Source: Pseudomonadota bacterium
GTDB lineage: Bacteria > Pseudomonadota > Alphaproteobacteria > Rs-D84
DNA length: 23,076 bases
Direction of reading: 5' to 3'
NCBI GenBank assembly: GCA_009781955.1
Contig: WQUT01000047.1
Coordinates: 1-23,076 of the forward strand
Positions 1 through 6,746 of the stretch are shown one piece after another. Within the stretch, counting starts at the first letter, position 1; each line of letters starts with the position of its first letter. A program made the translations under genes and the position numbers. The notes beneath the pieces were generated by a model that saw nothing but the letters and a program-made list of their open reading frames with translations, searched no databases and was not told the DNA's origin.

Positions 1-593
1 TCGCCGGGGCGCTGAAATACGAACTGCGATACGGAAACATAAATTCTGACAAGCGGGATTCTTCCGCCGCGCATTCTTTTATGCTCGCGTTATTAATTTA
101 TTACACCGACGATTACTTTATAAAGAAAAAACAGTTGGATATAGATTTGTTTAAAGCAATAAAAATTGCTTTGATTCACGATCTGCCCGAGGCCATCGTT
201 TATGATACTCCGTTTTTTGAAATCTTTAAAACCTTGAACGCATCCCAAAAGCAAAAAAGCGCGCGGGAAGAGGCCGGCATGAAGGTCTTGGCGTCAAAAC
301 TGCCAAAGTCCCAAGGCTCTGAAACATACAAACTGTGGAAAGAATATGAAACCTGTTCTTCTGACGAGGCGAAATTTGTAAAGATTTTGGATAAGCTGGA
401 AGGCTCCTATACCTCTATGGCGATCGGCATAGGCCCGGGAAAGTTGGACGCGGACCCGATAGTTCATCATTCCGACAAGGGTTTTGGATGGTTTCCGGCG
501 ACCGACAAATTAATGAAATTAGTTCGCAAAGATTTTAAGAAATATTTTGCAGAAAATAAATTGGCTTGGAAACCTGAATATGATTTGCCATAA
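1..593 (+). CDS. HD-domain phosphohydrolase (YfbR/HD_3-like), 5' partial
   Basis: The frame is open to the first base, so the gene starts upstream of the window; the first internal ATG is at 81. The 26 codons before that ATG belong to the protein, because they carry the first metal-binding histidine in RDSSAAHSF. The paired His-Asp follows in ALIHDLPEA and a later Asp in KILDKLEG. This H...HD...D order defines HD-domain metal-dependent phosphohydrolases, and the spacing resembles YfbR-type 5'-deoxynucleotidases. The likely role is nucleotide hydrolysis in the cytosol, but the substrate cannot be read from sequence. The gene leads a tight same-strand run with a glycosylase-like gene, an exported protein and ung, so a nucleotide-pool or DNA-repair context is plausible. 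The fold is well supported and the exact family is not. Confidence 0.75.
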   Translation, partial: AGALKYELRYGNINSDKRDSSAAHSFMLALLIYYTDDYFIKKKQLDIDLFKAIKIALIHDLPEAIVYDTPFFEIFKTLNASQKQKSAREEAGMKVLASKLPKSQGSETYKLWKEYETCSSDEAKFVKILDKLEGSYTSMAIGIGPGKLDADPIVHHSDKGFGWFPATDKLMKLVRKDFKKYFAENKLAWKPEYDLP

Positions 594-615
594 TTGCGAT
601 GAAAGGCAAAAATAA

Positions 616-1365
616 ATGAATCTCACCGCGGAACTCTTTTACGAATTGGAACGGCGGCTACGGGCCATGGGAATGGATTCCGATGCTGAAAGTTTTGATA
701 CTATAAAGGCGCGATTGAGCAACAAAGAACCTTTGTCGCCGGATGATTTCGCGCGTCAGGCGATTTACGTAATCCTCGCCGGCGGGTTTTCGCAAAAGGC
801 CGCAAAAGCGATTCATAGAAAAATAATGAACGTTCTTGAACGGCCCAATGTAGGGGCAAAGAACCACCCACCAAAATCTGCGATTTTATCGGGGCCCGAT
901 AATTATTCGCCCCTACAAAGCGCGAGCCAAGAACAGGCATTATTCTCTGAACTTATAAACTTATTCAACAACAAAAACAAAATAAATGCGGTGGTAAAAA
1001 TTTGGTTGGGCCGCAAGAAATATCGCGACGATTATTATGCCCCGAAAGACAGCGATTTGGAAACAAAATTGAGCTATCTGTCCAAATTGCCCCATATTGG
1101 AAAAATAACCGCGAATCATCTGGCGCGGAATCTGGGCGAAGATGTTGTGAAATATGATATTTGGATCCAGCGGCTGGGCGTCGCATTCGCCGCCGGCGGC
1201 GAAGAATTGAAATCCAAAATAGACAACGGCAACCTGGATCCGGATGTGCGGGCGGCATGCGATAAAATGTTCGCGCATCTGGCGCGCGTTACCGGCCTGC
1301 CCCGCGGATACATTGACGTGGTGCTGTGGAAGGCATGCCAGAATCATATGATAGGGGGGATATAG
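616..1365 (+). CDS. Helix-hairpin-helix DNA glycosylase-like protein carrying an in-frame palindromic element
   Basis: The 249-residue protein has a helix-hairpin-helix at about 157-174 (LPHIGKITANHLARNLG), followed by DVVKYDIWIQRL. There Asp181 sits where HhH-GPD base-excision enzymes place the catalytic Asp. These enzymes remove damaged bases, and the close downstream ung supports a repair role. The start ATG has an AAAGG Shine-Dalgarno sequence 9 nt upstream. Residues 78-101 are encoded by a palindromic repeat (849-917) that recurs at 2988-3054. The insert adds 23 codons without breaking the frame and lies before the HhH core. No iron-sulfur cysteine cluster is visible. It could be a structural homologue without glycosylase activity; substrate specificity is unknown. 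Confidence 0.7.
   Translation: MNLTAELFYELERRLRAMGMDSDAESFDTIKARLSNKEPLSPDDFARQAIYVILAGGFSQKAAKAIHRKIMNVLERPNVGAKNHPPKSAILSGPDNYSPLQSASQEQALFSELINLFNNKNKINAVVKIWLGRKKYRDDYYAPKDSDLETKLSYLSKLPHIGKITANHLARNLGEDVVKYDIWIQRLGVAFAAGGEELKSKIDNGNLDPDVRAACDKMFAHLARVTGLPRGYIDVVLWKACQNHMIGGI
849..917. repeat. Palindromic element, family A copy 1, inside a coding region
   Basis: The ends are the inverted repeat tgtaggggc (849-857) and gcccctaca (909-917). The 67-nt core (850-916) aligns without gaps to 2988-3054 and differs at only a few bases. The 69-nt unit is a multiple of three and is translated as part of the HhH protein. Confidence 0.9.
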
Positions 1366-1368
1366 CGG

Positions 1369-2280
1369 TTGAACTATATAAGGAAGTTTATTTTCATTAT
1401 GGCGTTCGCGGGCCTTTGCTTTGCGGCAGATGCAGAGGAAACCCCGGATCGGGCCTTGGAGAACGCAGTTTTGATCGGGGATTACGCAAAGATCGCAGAG
1501 GCCATAAAGCTGGGCGCGGGCAACGCGAATTACTTGCTGGGCAAAGAGTCTGACAGATATGCTCCGCGGTATTACGTGATTCGCGCGCTGATGGAAGGCG
1601 GGGCGAAAACGGATACGAATCTGGCCGAGCGCGCGTTAGAGCGCATATGCCGCAGCGGCGACTGGGAGCAGTTCGGATTTCTTGATGAAAAGCCGCAGAT
1701 AGATTGGCTTATGCAAAAGCAGCCTTACAAAGAGATTCATCTTTGCGGAAACGATAATGATTATTCGTTTGAAAAATGCTGTTTGGAGGTTTATGAAATC
1801 TATGGCAAAGAGATGGATATATATTATATCGAATTGAATAATTTACGATCGTCCGCGGCCCGAAATAATGATGCAAAAATGATTTCATTGGCAGACGATA
1901 AGCTGGCGAAATTAAGGGCCAAATACAAAATTATAGAAATAAAAAAATCTGACCGCGATTCATTCATCGCGCGGGAAAAAGAATGCGACGCCGCGCTGAC
2001 CGCAGAAGGCACAACCCCAACCGCAGAGCGCGCCGCAGAGCTGATGAAAGATCACATAAGGTGTAGCGCAAAGATCGGCGGCGACATAATGGAAAAGTAT
2101 TACAAGGGTTTTGATATGCCGGATACGGCCGCCGCCGCGGAAATTGCGATAAGCTCTGCCTGCGCGGGCGACAAATGCGATACGAAAAAGCTTTCCGATT
2201 ATGCCAAGACCTTCAAAAGATCGGTATATGAATCGCTGGACAATTCCAGGACCACCATAATAATTATCACAAAGGATTAA
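1369..2280 (+). CDS. Exported protein of unknown function
   Basis: The TTG start at 1369 is preferred. A GGGGGA Shine-Dalgarno sequence lies about 8 nt upstream, and this start gives a complete signal peptide: basic residues (R5, K6), a hydrophobic core to about residue 18, and an A-x-A-like cleavage site before EETP. An ATG at 1399 would remove the charged n-region. The mature part (about 280 residues) is charged, has several cysteines (CCLEVY, CSAKIG, CAGDKCD) that could form periplasmic disulfides, and a helical middle section. The segment after cleavage (ALENAVLIGDYAKIAEAIKLGA) reads like a single ankyrin-type helix pair, but no repeat array follows. I do not recognise a family. It lies 3 nt after the glycosylase-like gene and 3 nt before ung, so co-transcription is likely. 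Confidence 0.7.
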   Translation: MNYIRKFIFIMAFAGLCFAADAEETPDRALENAVLIGDYAKIAEAIKLGAGNANYLLGKESDRYAPRYYVIRALMEGGAKTDTNLAERALERICRSGDWEQFGFLDEKPQIDWLMQKQPYKEIHLCGNDNDYSFEKCCLEVYEIYGKEMDIYYIELNNLRSSAARNNDAKMISLADDKLAKLRAKYKIIEIKKSDRDSFIAREKECDAALTAEGTTPTAERAAELMKDHIRCSAKIGGDIMEKYYKGFDMPDTAAAAEIAISSACAGDKCDTKKLSDYAKTFKRSVYESLDNSRTTIIIITKD

Positions 2281-2283
2281 CAG

Positions 2284-2982
2284 ATGAACGTGAAAATTGA
2301 AGAATCTTGGAAGACCGCGCTTTCCAATGAATTTGAAAAGCCTTATTTCATTGCGCTGACTGATTTTGTCCGCAATGGGTATAACAAATGGGCCGGCGGC
2401 GGCGCGGCGATTTATCCGAAACCGGCCGAGATATTCGCGGCGTTTAATATGTGCCCCTATGAAAAGGTAGAGGTCGTGATAATCGGCCAAGATCCGTATC
2501 ATGAGCCGGGCCAGGCGCACGGGCTGTGCTTTTCCGTTCGCGACGGCGTCGCGCTGCCGCCGTCTTTGCAAAATATTTACAAGGAAATTCAAAACGATTT
2601 GGGGCATCCGTCGGCAATATCGCGGACCGCGGACGGCCATCCATCCGGCGATCTGACAAGATGGGCAGAGCAGGGCGTTTTGCTGCTGAATTCCACATTG
2701 ACGGTCCAGGCGCATCTGGCGGCAAGCCACGCCGGCAAGGGGTGGGAGCAGTTTACGGATGCGGTAATCCGCGCATTATCGCGGCGTTCCGGGATCGTTT
2801 ACCTGCTGTGGGGCAGTTACGCGCAAAAGAAAGCGGAAATCATAGACCCGACGCAGAACCTGGTCTTAAAGTCCGTTCATCCGTCGCCGTTGTCGGCATC
2901 GCGCGGATTTTTCGGCAATCACCAGTTTTCCCGCGCGAACGAATACCTGGAATCCCAGGGGAAACAACCGATAGAATGGTAA
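2284..2982 (+). CDS. ung: Uracil-DNA glycosylase, family 1
   Basis: The 232-residue protein excises uracil from DNA, starting base-excision repair of deaminated cytosine and misincorporated dUMP. Diagnostic motifs are GQDPYH at 68-73 (catalytic Asp70, water-activating), LLLNSTLT with the uracil-contacting Asn136, and HPSPLS at 199-204 with catalytic His199 and the minor-groove loop. The length is normal for the family. Residues 106-121 (LGHPSAISRTADGHPSG region) are more variable than usual but lie in a loop before GDLTRWAEQGVLLLN. An AAAGGA Shine-Dalgarno sequence precedes the ATG, which lies 3 nt after the preceding stop. It is the last gene of the leading cluster and is followed directly by a palindromic repeat. 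Confidence 0.97.
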   Translation: MNVKIEESWKTALSNEFEKPYFIALTDFVRNGYNKWAGGGAAIYPKPAEIFAAFNMCPYEKVEVVIIGQDPYHEPGQAHGLCFSVRDGVALPPSLQNIYKEIQNDLGHPSAISRTADGHPSGDLTRWAEQGVLLLNSTLTVQAHLAASHAGKGWEQFTDAVIRALSRRSGIVYLLWGSYAQKKAEIIDPTQNLVLKSVHPSPLSASRGFFGNHQFSRANEYLESQGKQPIEW

Positions 2983-2987
2983 TTACC

Positions 2988-3054
2988 GTAGGGGCAAAGA
3001 ACCACCCACCGAAATCTGCGATTTCGTCGGGGCCCGGTAATTATTTGCCCCTAC
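2988..3054. repeat. Palindromic element, family A copy 2 (intergenic)
   Basis: This 67-nt element begins gtaggggc, ends gcccctac, and has an internal ggggccc centre. It is nearly identical to the copy inside the HhH gene. It lies 5 nt after the ung stop and just before the tRNA promoter. Confidence 0.9.
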
Positions 3055-3061
3055 ATAATCC

Positions 3062-3089
3062 TTGATTTCCGCGTTCGGCATGTTATAAT
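3062..3089 (+). promoter_or_regulatory. Sigma-70-type promoter for tRNA-Thr
   Basis: The -35 is TTGATT (3062-3067), the spacer is 16 nt, and the -10 is a perfect TATAAT (3084-3089). Transcription would start at about 3095-3097, a few bases before the mature tRNA 5' end at 3100. Confidence 0.75.
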
Positions 3090-3099
3090 CAGCGGCGCC

Positions 3100-3173
3100 G
3101 CCCCAATAGTATAATGGTAGAACACGTCCTTGGTAAGGACGAGGCGCAAGTCCGATTCTTGCTTGGGGCACCA
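3100..3173 (+). tRNA. tRNA-Thr(GGT), CCA encoded
   Basis: The cloverleaf folds as a 7-bp acceptor stem (GCCCCAA/TTGGGGC), anticodon stem CGTCC/GGACG around loop TTGGTAA (anticodon GGT, Thr), and T-stem GCAAG/CTTGC, followed by discriminator A and encoded CCA. Three features are unusual. The D-stem GTAT/GAAC has an A12-A23 mismatch, the variable loop is only 4 nt (AGGC), and the T-loop reads TCCGATT, so the normally invariant U55 is C. A strong promoter argues that it is expressed. The last ten bases are repeated at 3269-3278. Confidence 0.9.
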
Positions 3174-3300
3174 TCAATTTTCCCCGAACGAAGTGAGGAA
3201 TGGAAAATTGAGCGTCCTGCGAAGCCCTTGGCGAAGCGGGACTATTAAAGTCCCACTGACTTTGACACTGGGGCACCACCCTTTGCCCTGCGGGCTGGCA
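3174..3300. repeat. Hairpin-rich insertion-like stretch after the tRNA with duplicated tRNA 3' end
   Basis: This stretch contains inverted pairs tcaattttcc/ggaaaattga, gggact/agtccc (loop attaa) and ccctgc/gcaggcc-like. The decamer tggggcacca at 3269-3278 duplicates the tRNA 3' end at 3164-3173, so about 95 nt is bracketed by direct repeats. No reading frame here is supported. The first hairpin may also serve as the tRNA transcript end. Confidence 0.5.
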
Positions 3301-3334
3301 GGCCACGTCAATTTACCGCCACATCGGCGTTCGT

Positions 3335-4072
3335 CTAGTCCTGGCCCTGGCGCAGCGCAAACGTAATGGAAGATTCCGTTTGTTCCATAAGCAAGATACT
3401 GCCAATATCCTTCAAGGTCTCTACATGGGTTCCGCCGCACGGATTGGCATCGTATCCCTCTATAATCACAACGCTTACGCTTCCCTTTAATTCCCCTTTG
3501 CCCCGGAAAATATCTTTTGTCGCGCAGAATGCTTTTTCCATGGTTTCAAATTCCATGACCGACACTTTTTTGTCTTCGCCGATGACTTGATTGGCGATGG
3601 CGACGGCATCCGCCGCCGACTTGCCCGCTTTGTATGTCCCGGCAAAGCGTATGGCGCATGTTTCGCCGTCGGGGGCGATTTCTATGCCTTCGGGCCCGTA
3701 TCCGTCCGTCACGGCCTTGACGGCGCCCATCAATACATGCGCGGCCGTGTGCATGCGCGAATACCGGCGGCGGCGCTCTTTATCAATCTCAATTACGACA
3801 TCCGCGTCTTCTTTCAGACTATCCGCCTCGGGGGAATCAAAGGGCAGATCCAAAATCAAAAACAGCTGCCTGTCCAAAACAAGACCGCGCGCGATTGGGT
3901 ATTTTTTGCCGTCGGGCGCAACAAGGAATCCTTTGTCCTGGGGCTGGCCGCCGCCGCCGGGATAAAATATATTGCCGGACACCCACAAGGCGACGTTTCC
4001 CTGGACATTTCGTTTTTCAACGATATATGTTTCTTGGGTGGTTTTCCACGGTTCTTCTTGATAAGCGCGCAT
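3335..4072 (-). CDS. alaX: Alanyl-tRNA editing protein, AlaX type
   Basis: The 245-residue protein is a free-standing homologue of the AlaRS editing domain, which deacylates Ser- or Gly-mischarged tRNA-Ala in the cytosol. The zinc-binding motifs are HTAAH (108-112) and CGGTH (212-216). The N-terminal beta-barrel segment carries the FYPGGGGQPQDKG block (36-48), as in AlaX-M/L forms and the AlaRS editing region. An AGAGG Shine-Dalgarno sequence lies upstream of the ATG. The gene converges on the tRNA-Thr region and ends at 3335. It stands alone on its strand here, so its regulation cannot be inferred. There is no C-terminal oligomerisation domain like that of AlaX-L, so the medium form is the best fit. 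Confidence 0.93.
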   Translation of the reverse strand: MRAYQEEPWKTTQETYIVEKRNVQGNVALWVSGNIFYPGGGGQPQDKGFLVAPDGKKYPIARGLVLDRQLFLILDLPFDSPEADSLKEDADVVIEIDKERRRRYSRMHTAAHVLMGAVKAVTDGYGPEGIEIAPDGETCAIRFAGTYKAGKSAADAVAIANQVIGEDKKVSVMEFETMEKAFCATKDIFRGKGELKGSVSVVIIEGYDANPCGGTHVETLKDIGSILLMEQTESSITFALRQGQD

Positions 4073-4236
4073 AAATGCCTCTGTAATGTTCAGCTATTCT
4101 GCCCGGGATCGCATCAAAAATCCACAAAATTATTTTTAAGGGCCCCCGTATTCCTTGGCGGGCCTGATGCTGATGCCGGGCACTTGCATTTTTCTTTTTG
4201 TGCACTATTTCGTAATTACAGGAAATGGAGGATTGC

Positions 4237-4578
4237 ATGAAAAAAACTTTGTTGTTGCTGGTTATTGCGTTGGCGCCCATTGCGGCGGCCGCGCGCGTCG
4301 CGTCCGCGTCCGAACAGGCGGTTATGACGGTGGCGGGCGTTGGGAAATCGTGCGGGGAACATCCGATTGTCATCGGAGGCACGGTAGAGAAACATCCGAA
4401 GCAAGACAAATATCAATTCATTGATCAAACGGGTAAGGTGGTCGTTGAAATTGACGGCGATGATTGGCGCGATGCGGGGGCGCGGCCCAATGGCGCAGTA
4501 ATGCTGTTTGGCGAAACGGACGGCGATTGTCCCGGCAATATGACGGCCGCCGCGGGGCCAATCAGAATTATAACCTAA
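4237..4578 (+). CDS. Periplasmic OB-fold (BOF/YgiW-like) protein
   Basis: The start at 4237 is chosen over the in-frame ATG at 4225. GGAGG (4227-4231) lies 5 nt upstream of 4237, and this start begins directly with the signal peptide MKKTLLLLVIALAP, cleaved near ASA. The 113-residue product has the bacterial OB-fold pattern: a G-G-T-V strand, then KYQFIDQTGKVVVEIDGDDW, then a strand around VMLFGETDGD. This matches the YgiW/YdeI (BOF) family of small periplasmic proteins, some of which are linked to stress responses. No ligand can be read from the sequence. It appears to be monocistronic, ending at a strong terminator. Confidence 0.8.
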   Translation: MKKTLLLLVIALAPIAAAARVASASEQAVMTVAGVGKSCGEHPIVIGGTVEKHPKQDKYQFIDQTGKVVVEIDGDDWRDAGARPNGAVMLFGETDGDCPGNMTAAAGPIRIIT

Positions 4579-4579
4579 G

Positions 4580-4605
4580 AAAAACCGGTCGGGCGACCGG
4601 TTTTT
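4580..4605 (+). terminator. Rho-independent terminator
   Basis: A perfect 12-bp stem (aaaaaccggtcg/cgaccggttttt) with a GG loop is followed by further T-rich sequence. The A/T flanks make it potentially bidirectional. It separates the OB-fold gene from the aspS promoter. Confidence 0.93.
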
Positions 4606-4624
4606 ATTTCGCGCAATAATAAAG

Positions 4625-4652
4625 TTGATTTTCCGTTAAACTTAGATATAAT
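4625..4652 (+). promoter_or_regulatory. aspS promoter
   Basis: The -35 is TTGATT (4625-4630), the spacer is 16 nt, and the -10 is TATAAT (4647-4652). The predicted transcription start at about 4658-4660 gives a ~130-nt aspS leader that contains the T-box. Confidence 0.75.
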
Positions 4653-4657
4653 TAGCG

Positions 4658-4790
4658 CGTTATTTTTACTTCGTGATGACACGATTGACAACCGGATAGC
4701 GAATAAAAGTAGCATAATAAGAACAAAGCAAGGTGGCACCGCGGTGGATCCCATCGCCCTTGCGCTGGAATTAAAAATAAAGAGGTGCCA
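4658..4790 (+). promoter_or_regulatory. T-box riboswitch (translational type, tRNA-Asp) in the aspS leader
   Basis: The conserved T-box core GGTGGCACCGCGG (4732-4744) forms the canonical antiterminator/antisequestrator. Helix A1 is GCAAGG (4728-4733) with CCTTGC (4758-4763), the 7-nt bulge is TGGCACC (4734-4740), and helix A2 is GCGGTGG (4741-4747) with CCATCGC (4751-4757, one G-U). The bulge TGGC would pair with a tRNA GCCA end, and tRNA-Asp has discriminator G. GGTGCCA (4784-4790), which overlaps the AGAGG Shine-Dalgarno sequence of aspS, is the exact complement of the bulge, suggesting sequestration when tRNA is charged. A short stem I is possible: CGTTAT (4658-4663) with ATAGCG (4696-4701), distal hairpin TCGTG/CACGA (4671-4684), and Asp codon GAC followed by A at 4687-4690 as specifier. 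The core is convincing; stem I is inferred. Confidence 0.85.
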
Positions 4791-4791
4791 G

Positions 4792-6570
4792 ATGATTTCC
4801 AATAAATACCGCACGCATACCTGTGGCGGGCTGAATAAATCCAATGTGGGCGCGACCGTCACCTTGTCCGGCTGGGTGCATCGCAAACGCGACCACGGAT
4901 CGCTGCTGTTCGTGGATCTCCGCGATAATTACGGCATCACGCAATGTGTGTTTGACCTGACCGATGCCACTGTCGCCGGCATAGACAAAATCCGTCCGGA
5001 ATCCGTGATTACGGTCGGGGGCCGCGTTGTCGCGCGCGACGCATCCGCAATCAACGGCAAAATCCCGACCGGCGAGATAGAGGTCAAAGCGTCGGATTAC
5101 AAGGTGCTGAGCGAGGCCGACGTCCTGCCGTTCCAAGTATTCGGCGAAGAGGACGTGTCCGAAGACCTGCGCCTGAAACACCGTTACCTGGACCTGCGCC
5201 GCGAACGCATGCACGGCAAAATACTATTCCGCAACCGCGTGATACGGGCGATGCGCGACAAAATGTGGGAACTGGGCTTTTCCGAATTCCAAACGCCGAT
5301 TTTGGGCGCGACATCGCCCGAAGGCGCGCGCGATTTCATCGTGCCGTCGCGGCTGCACCACGGCATGGTTTACGCCCTGCCGCAATCGCCCCAGCAATGG
5401 AAGCAGATGACCCAGATTTCCGGGTTTGACCGGTATTTCCAGATCGCGCCGTGCATGCGGGACGAGGATTTGCGTTCCGACCGCATGCTGGAATTCTATC
5501 AGCTGGATTTGGAGATGTCGTTCGTAGAGCAGAGGGATGTCCAGGAAGTGTGCGAGGCGGTCGTAGTTTCGCTGATAAAGCAGTTCTCGGATGCGGCCAG
5601 GCTGCATCCCGAAATCCCCCAGATACCGTATGATGACGCGATGCTGAAATACGGGTCGGACAAGCCGGACCTGCGCAATCCCATAATAATCAGCGACGTT
5701 ACCGAAATATTCCGCAATTCCGATTTCGGGGTATTCGCGAACGCGATCCGCGACGGCGCGGTCGTGCGCGCCGTGCCCGCGCCAAAATCGGTGGACAAGC
5801 CGCGCAGCTGGTTTGACAAGGTAGAGGGTTTCGCCAAGGACGAGCTGGGGCTCGCCGGATTGGGATACATAGTGTTCGCGGAAGACGGCCCGAAGGGCCC
5901 GGTCGCAAAGAAACTGACCCCGGAACAGATAGCCGCCATCCGCGTTGCCGCGGGCGCGGACGCGGGGGACAGCGTGTTCTTTGTATGTGCGGCGCCGGAC
6001 ATTGCGGCCAAGGCCGCGGGCAAACTGCGCACGCGTTTCGGCGAAGAGCTGGGCCTGGTCAATCCGGATGAATTCCGCCTGTGCTGGGTCATAGATTTTC
6101 CGTTCTTTGAACCGGATCCGGAGTCGCCCACCGGCATTGCGTTCGGGCATAATCCGTTCTGCCGGCTGCTGGACGATTCGCATGAACTGGATTTGTCCGA
6201 GCCGTTAAAGCTGAAAGCGTCGCAGTATGACTTTGTCCTGAACGGCCAAGAAATCGGCGGCGGATCTCTGCGCAATTACAATCCGGAGAACATGCTGAAA
6301 CTGTTCGCGGCGACCGGATACGGCGAAGACATTGTCAAACAAAAGTTTGGCGGGCTGTATACCGCGTTCCAATACGGCGCGCCGCCGCACGGCGGGCTGG
6401 CCATGGGGATAGAGCGCATAGTCTGCATATTGTTGGGCGAAGAAAATCTGCGCGAGGTTACGATGTTCCCGACGAACCAGCGCGGCCAGGACCTGATGAT
6501 GGGCAGTCCGAACACCCCGTTTGAACAGCAGCTGCGGGATGTGCATATCCAGTTCAGAAAGAAAAATTAA
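4792..6570 (+). CDS. aspS: Aspartyl-tRNA synthetase, bacterial type
   Basis: The 592-residue class II synthetase charges tRNA-Asp. It has an N-terminal OB-fold anticodon-binding domain (VTLSGWVHRKRDHGSLLFVDLRD, about 24-46), motif 2 (FQIAPCMRDEDLRSDR, about 215-230), the bacterial GAD insertion at roughly 290-430, and motif 3 (GGLAMGIER, 534-542). The C-terminal NQRGQDLMMGSP block and EFYQLDLEMSFV read as alphaproteobacterial. The start at 4792 is chosen because AGAGG lies 6 nt upstream and the protein then begins like other AspRS proteins. The open frame back to 4744 would lie inside the T-box helix. Whether it also charges tRNA-Asn cannot be decided from this window. It is likely regulated by uncharged tRNA through the T-box. 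Confidence 0.97.
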   Translation: MISNKYRTHTCGGLNKSNVGATVTLSGWVHRKRDHGSLLFVDLRDNYGITQCVFDLTDATVAGIDKIRPESVITVGGRVVARDASAINGKIPTGEIEVKASDYKVLSEADVLPFQVFGEEDVSEDLRLKHRYLDLRRERMHGKILFRNRVIRAMRDKMWELGFSEFQTPILGATSPEGARDFIVPSRLHHGMVYALPQSPQQWKQMTQISGFDRYFQIAPCMRDEDLRSDRMLEFYQLDLEMSFVEQRDVQEVCEAVVVSLIKQFSDAARLHPEIPQIPYDDAMLKYGSDKPDLRNPIIISDVTEIFRNSDFGVFANAIRDGAVVRAVPAPKSVDKPRSWFDKVEGFAKDELGLAGLGYIVFAEDGPKGPVAKKLTPEQIAAIRVAAGADAGDSVFFVCAAPDIAAKAAGKLRTRFGEELGLVNPDEFRLCWVIDFPFFEPDPESPTGIAFGHNPFCRLLDDSHELDLSEPLKLKASQYDFVLNGQEIGGGSLRNYNPENMLKLFAATGYGEDIVKQKFGGLYTAFQYGAPPHGGLAMGIERIVCILLGEENLREVTMFPTNQRGQDLMMGSPNTPFEQQLRDVHIQFRKKN

Positions 6571-6595
6571 AACACGGGGCTTGGCCCCGCGTTTT
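6569..6595 (+). terminator. aspS terminator
   Basis: The stem aaaac/gtttt plus cggggc/gccccg, with one A-C mismatch and a ttg loop, begins at the aspS stop codon and ends in a T run. Confidence 0.85.
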
Positions 6596-6682
6596 GATTT
6601 AAGATTTATGATTTACGGATTTAAGATTTGTTTTAATATGAAAAGATTTAAATCTTAAATCAGCAAATCTTAAATCCTAAAT
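6596..6682. repeat. gatttaag inverted-arm repeat, copy 1
   Basis: Multiple gatttaagattt-like units on the left (ggatttaagatttg) face the reverse complement (caaatcttaaatcc) on the right. The same units recur at 16966-17052. This AT-rich stretch between the aspS terminator and the next gene has no supported coding content. Confidence 0.8.
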
Positions 6683-6746
6683 TATGAAAACCTTCTTATC
6701 GCATGATTTCCGGCCGCTGGGTTATAATACAGGCGGGGGAGAAGTC

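Noticed and set aside
3130..3440. Short frames in both strands around the tRNA
   Set aside because: They run through the tRNA and palindromes and are shadows of non-coding sequence.
4225..4236. ATG at 4225 as start of the OB-fold protein
   Set aside because: GGAGG for the ATG at 4237 lies within this extension, and the signal peptide begins cleanly at 4237.
4744..4791. Open frame extending aspS upstream to 4744
   Set aside because: It would start inside the T-box helix with no Shine-Dalgarno sequence there. ATG 4792 has AGAGG at proper spacing and gives the normal AspRS N-terminus.
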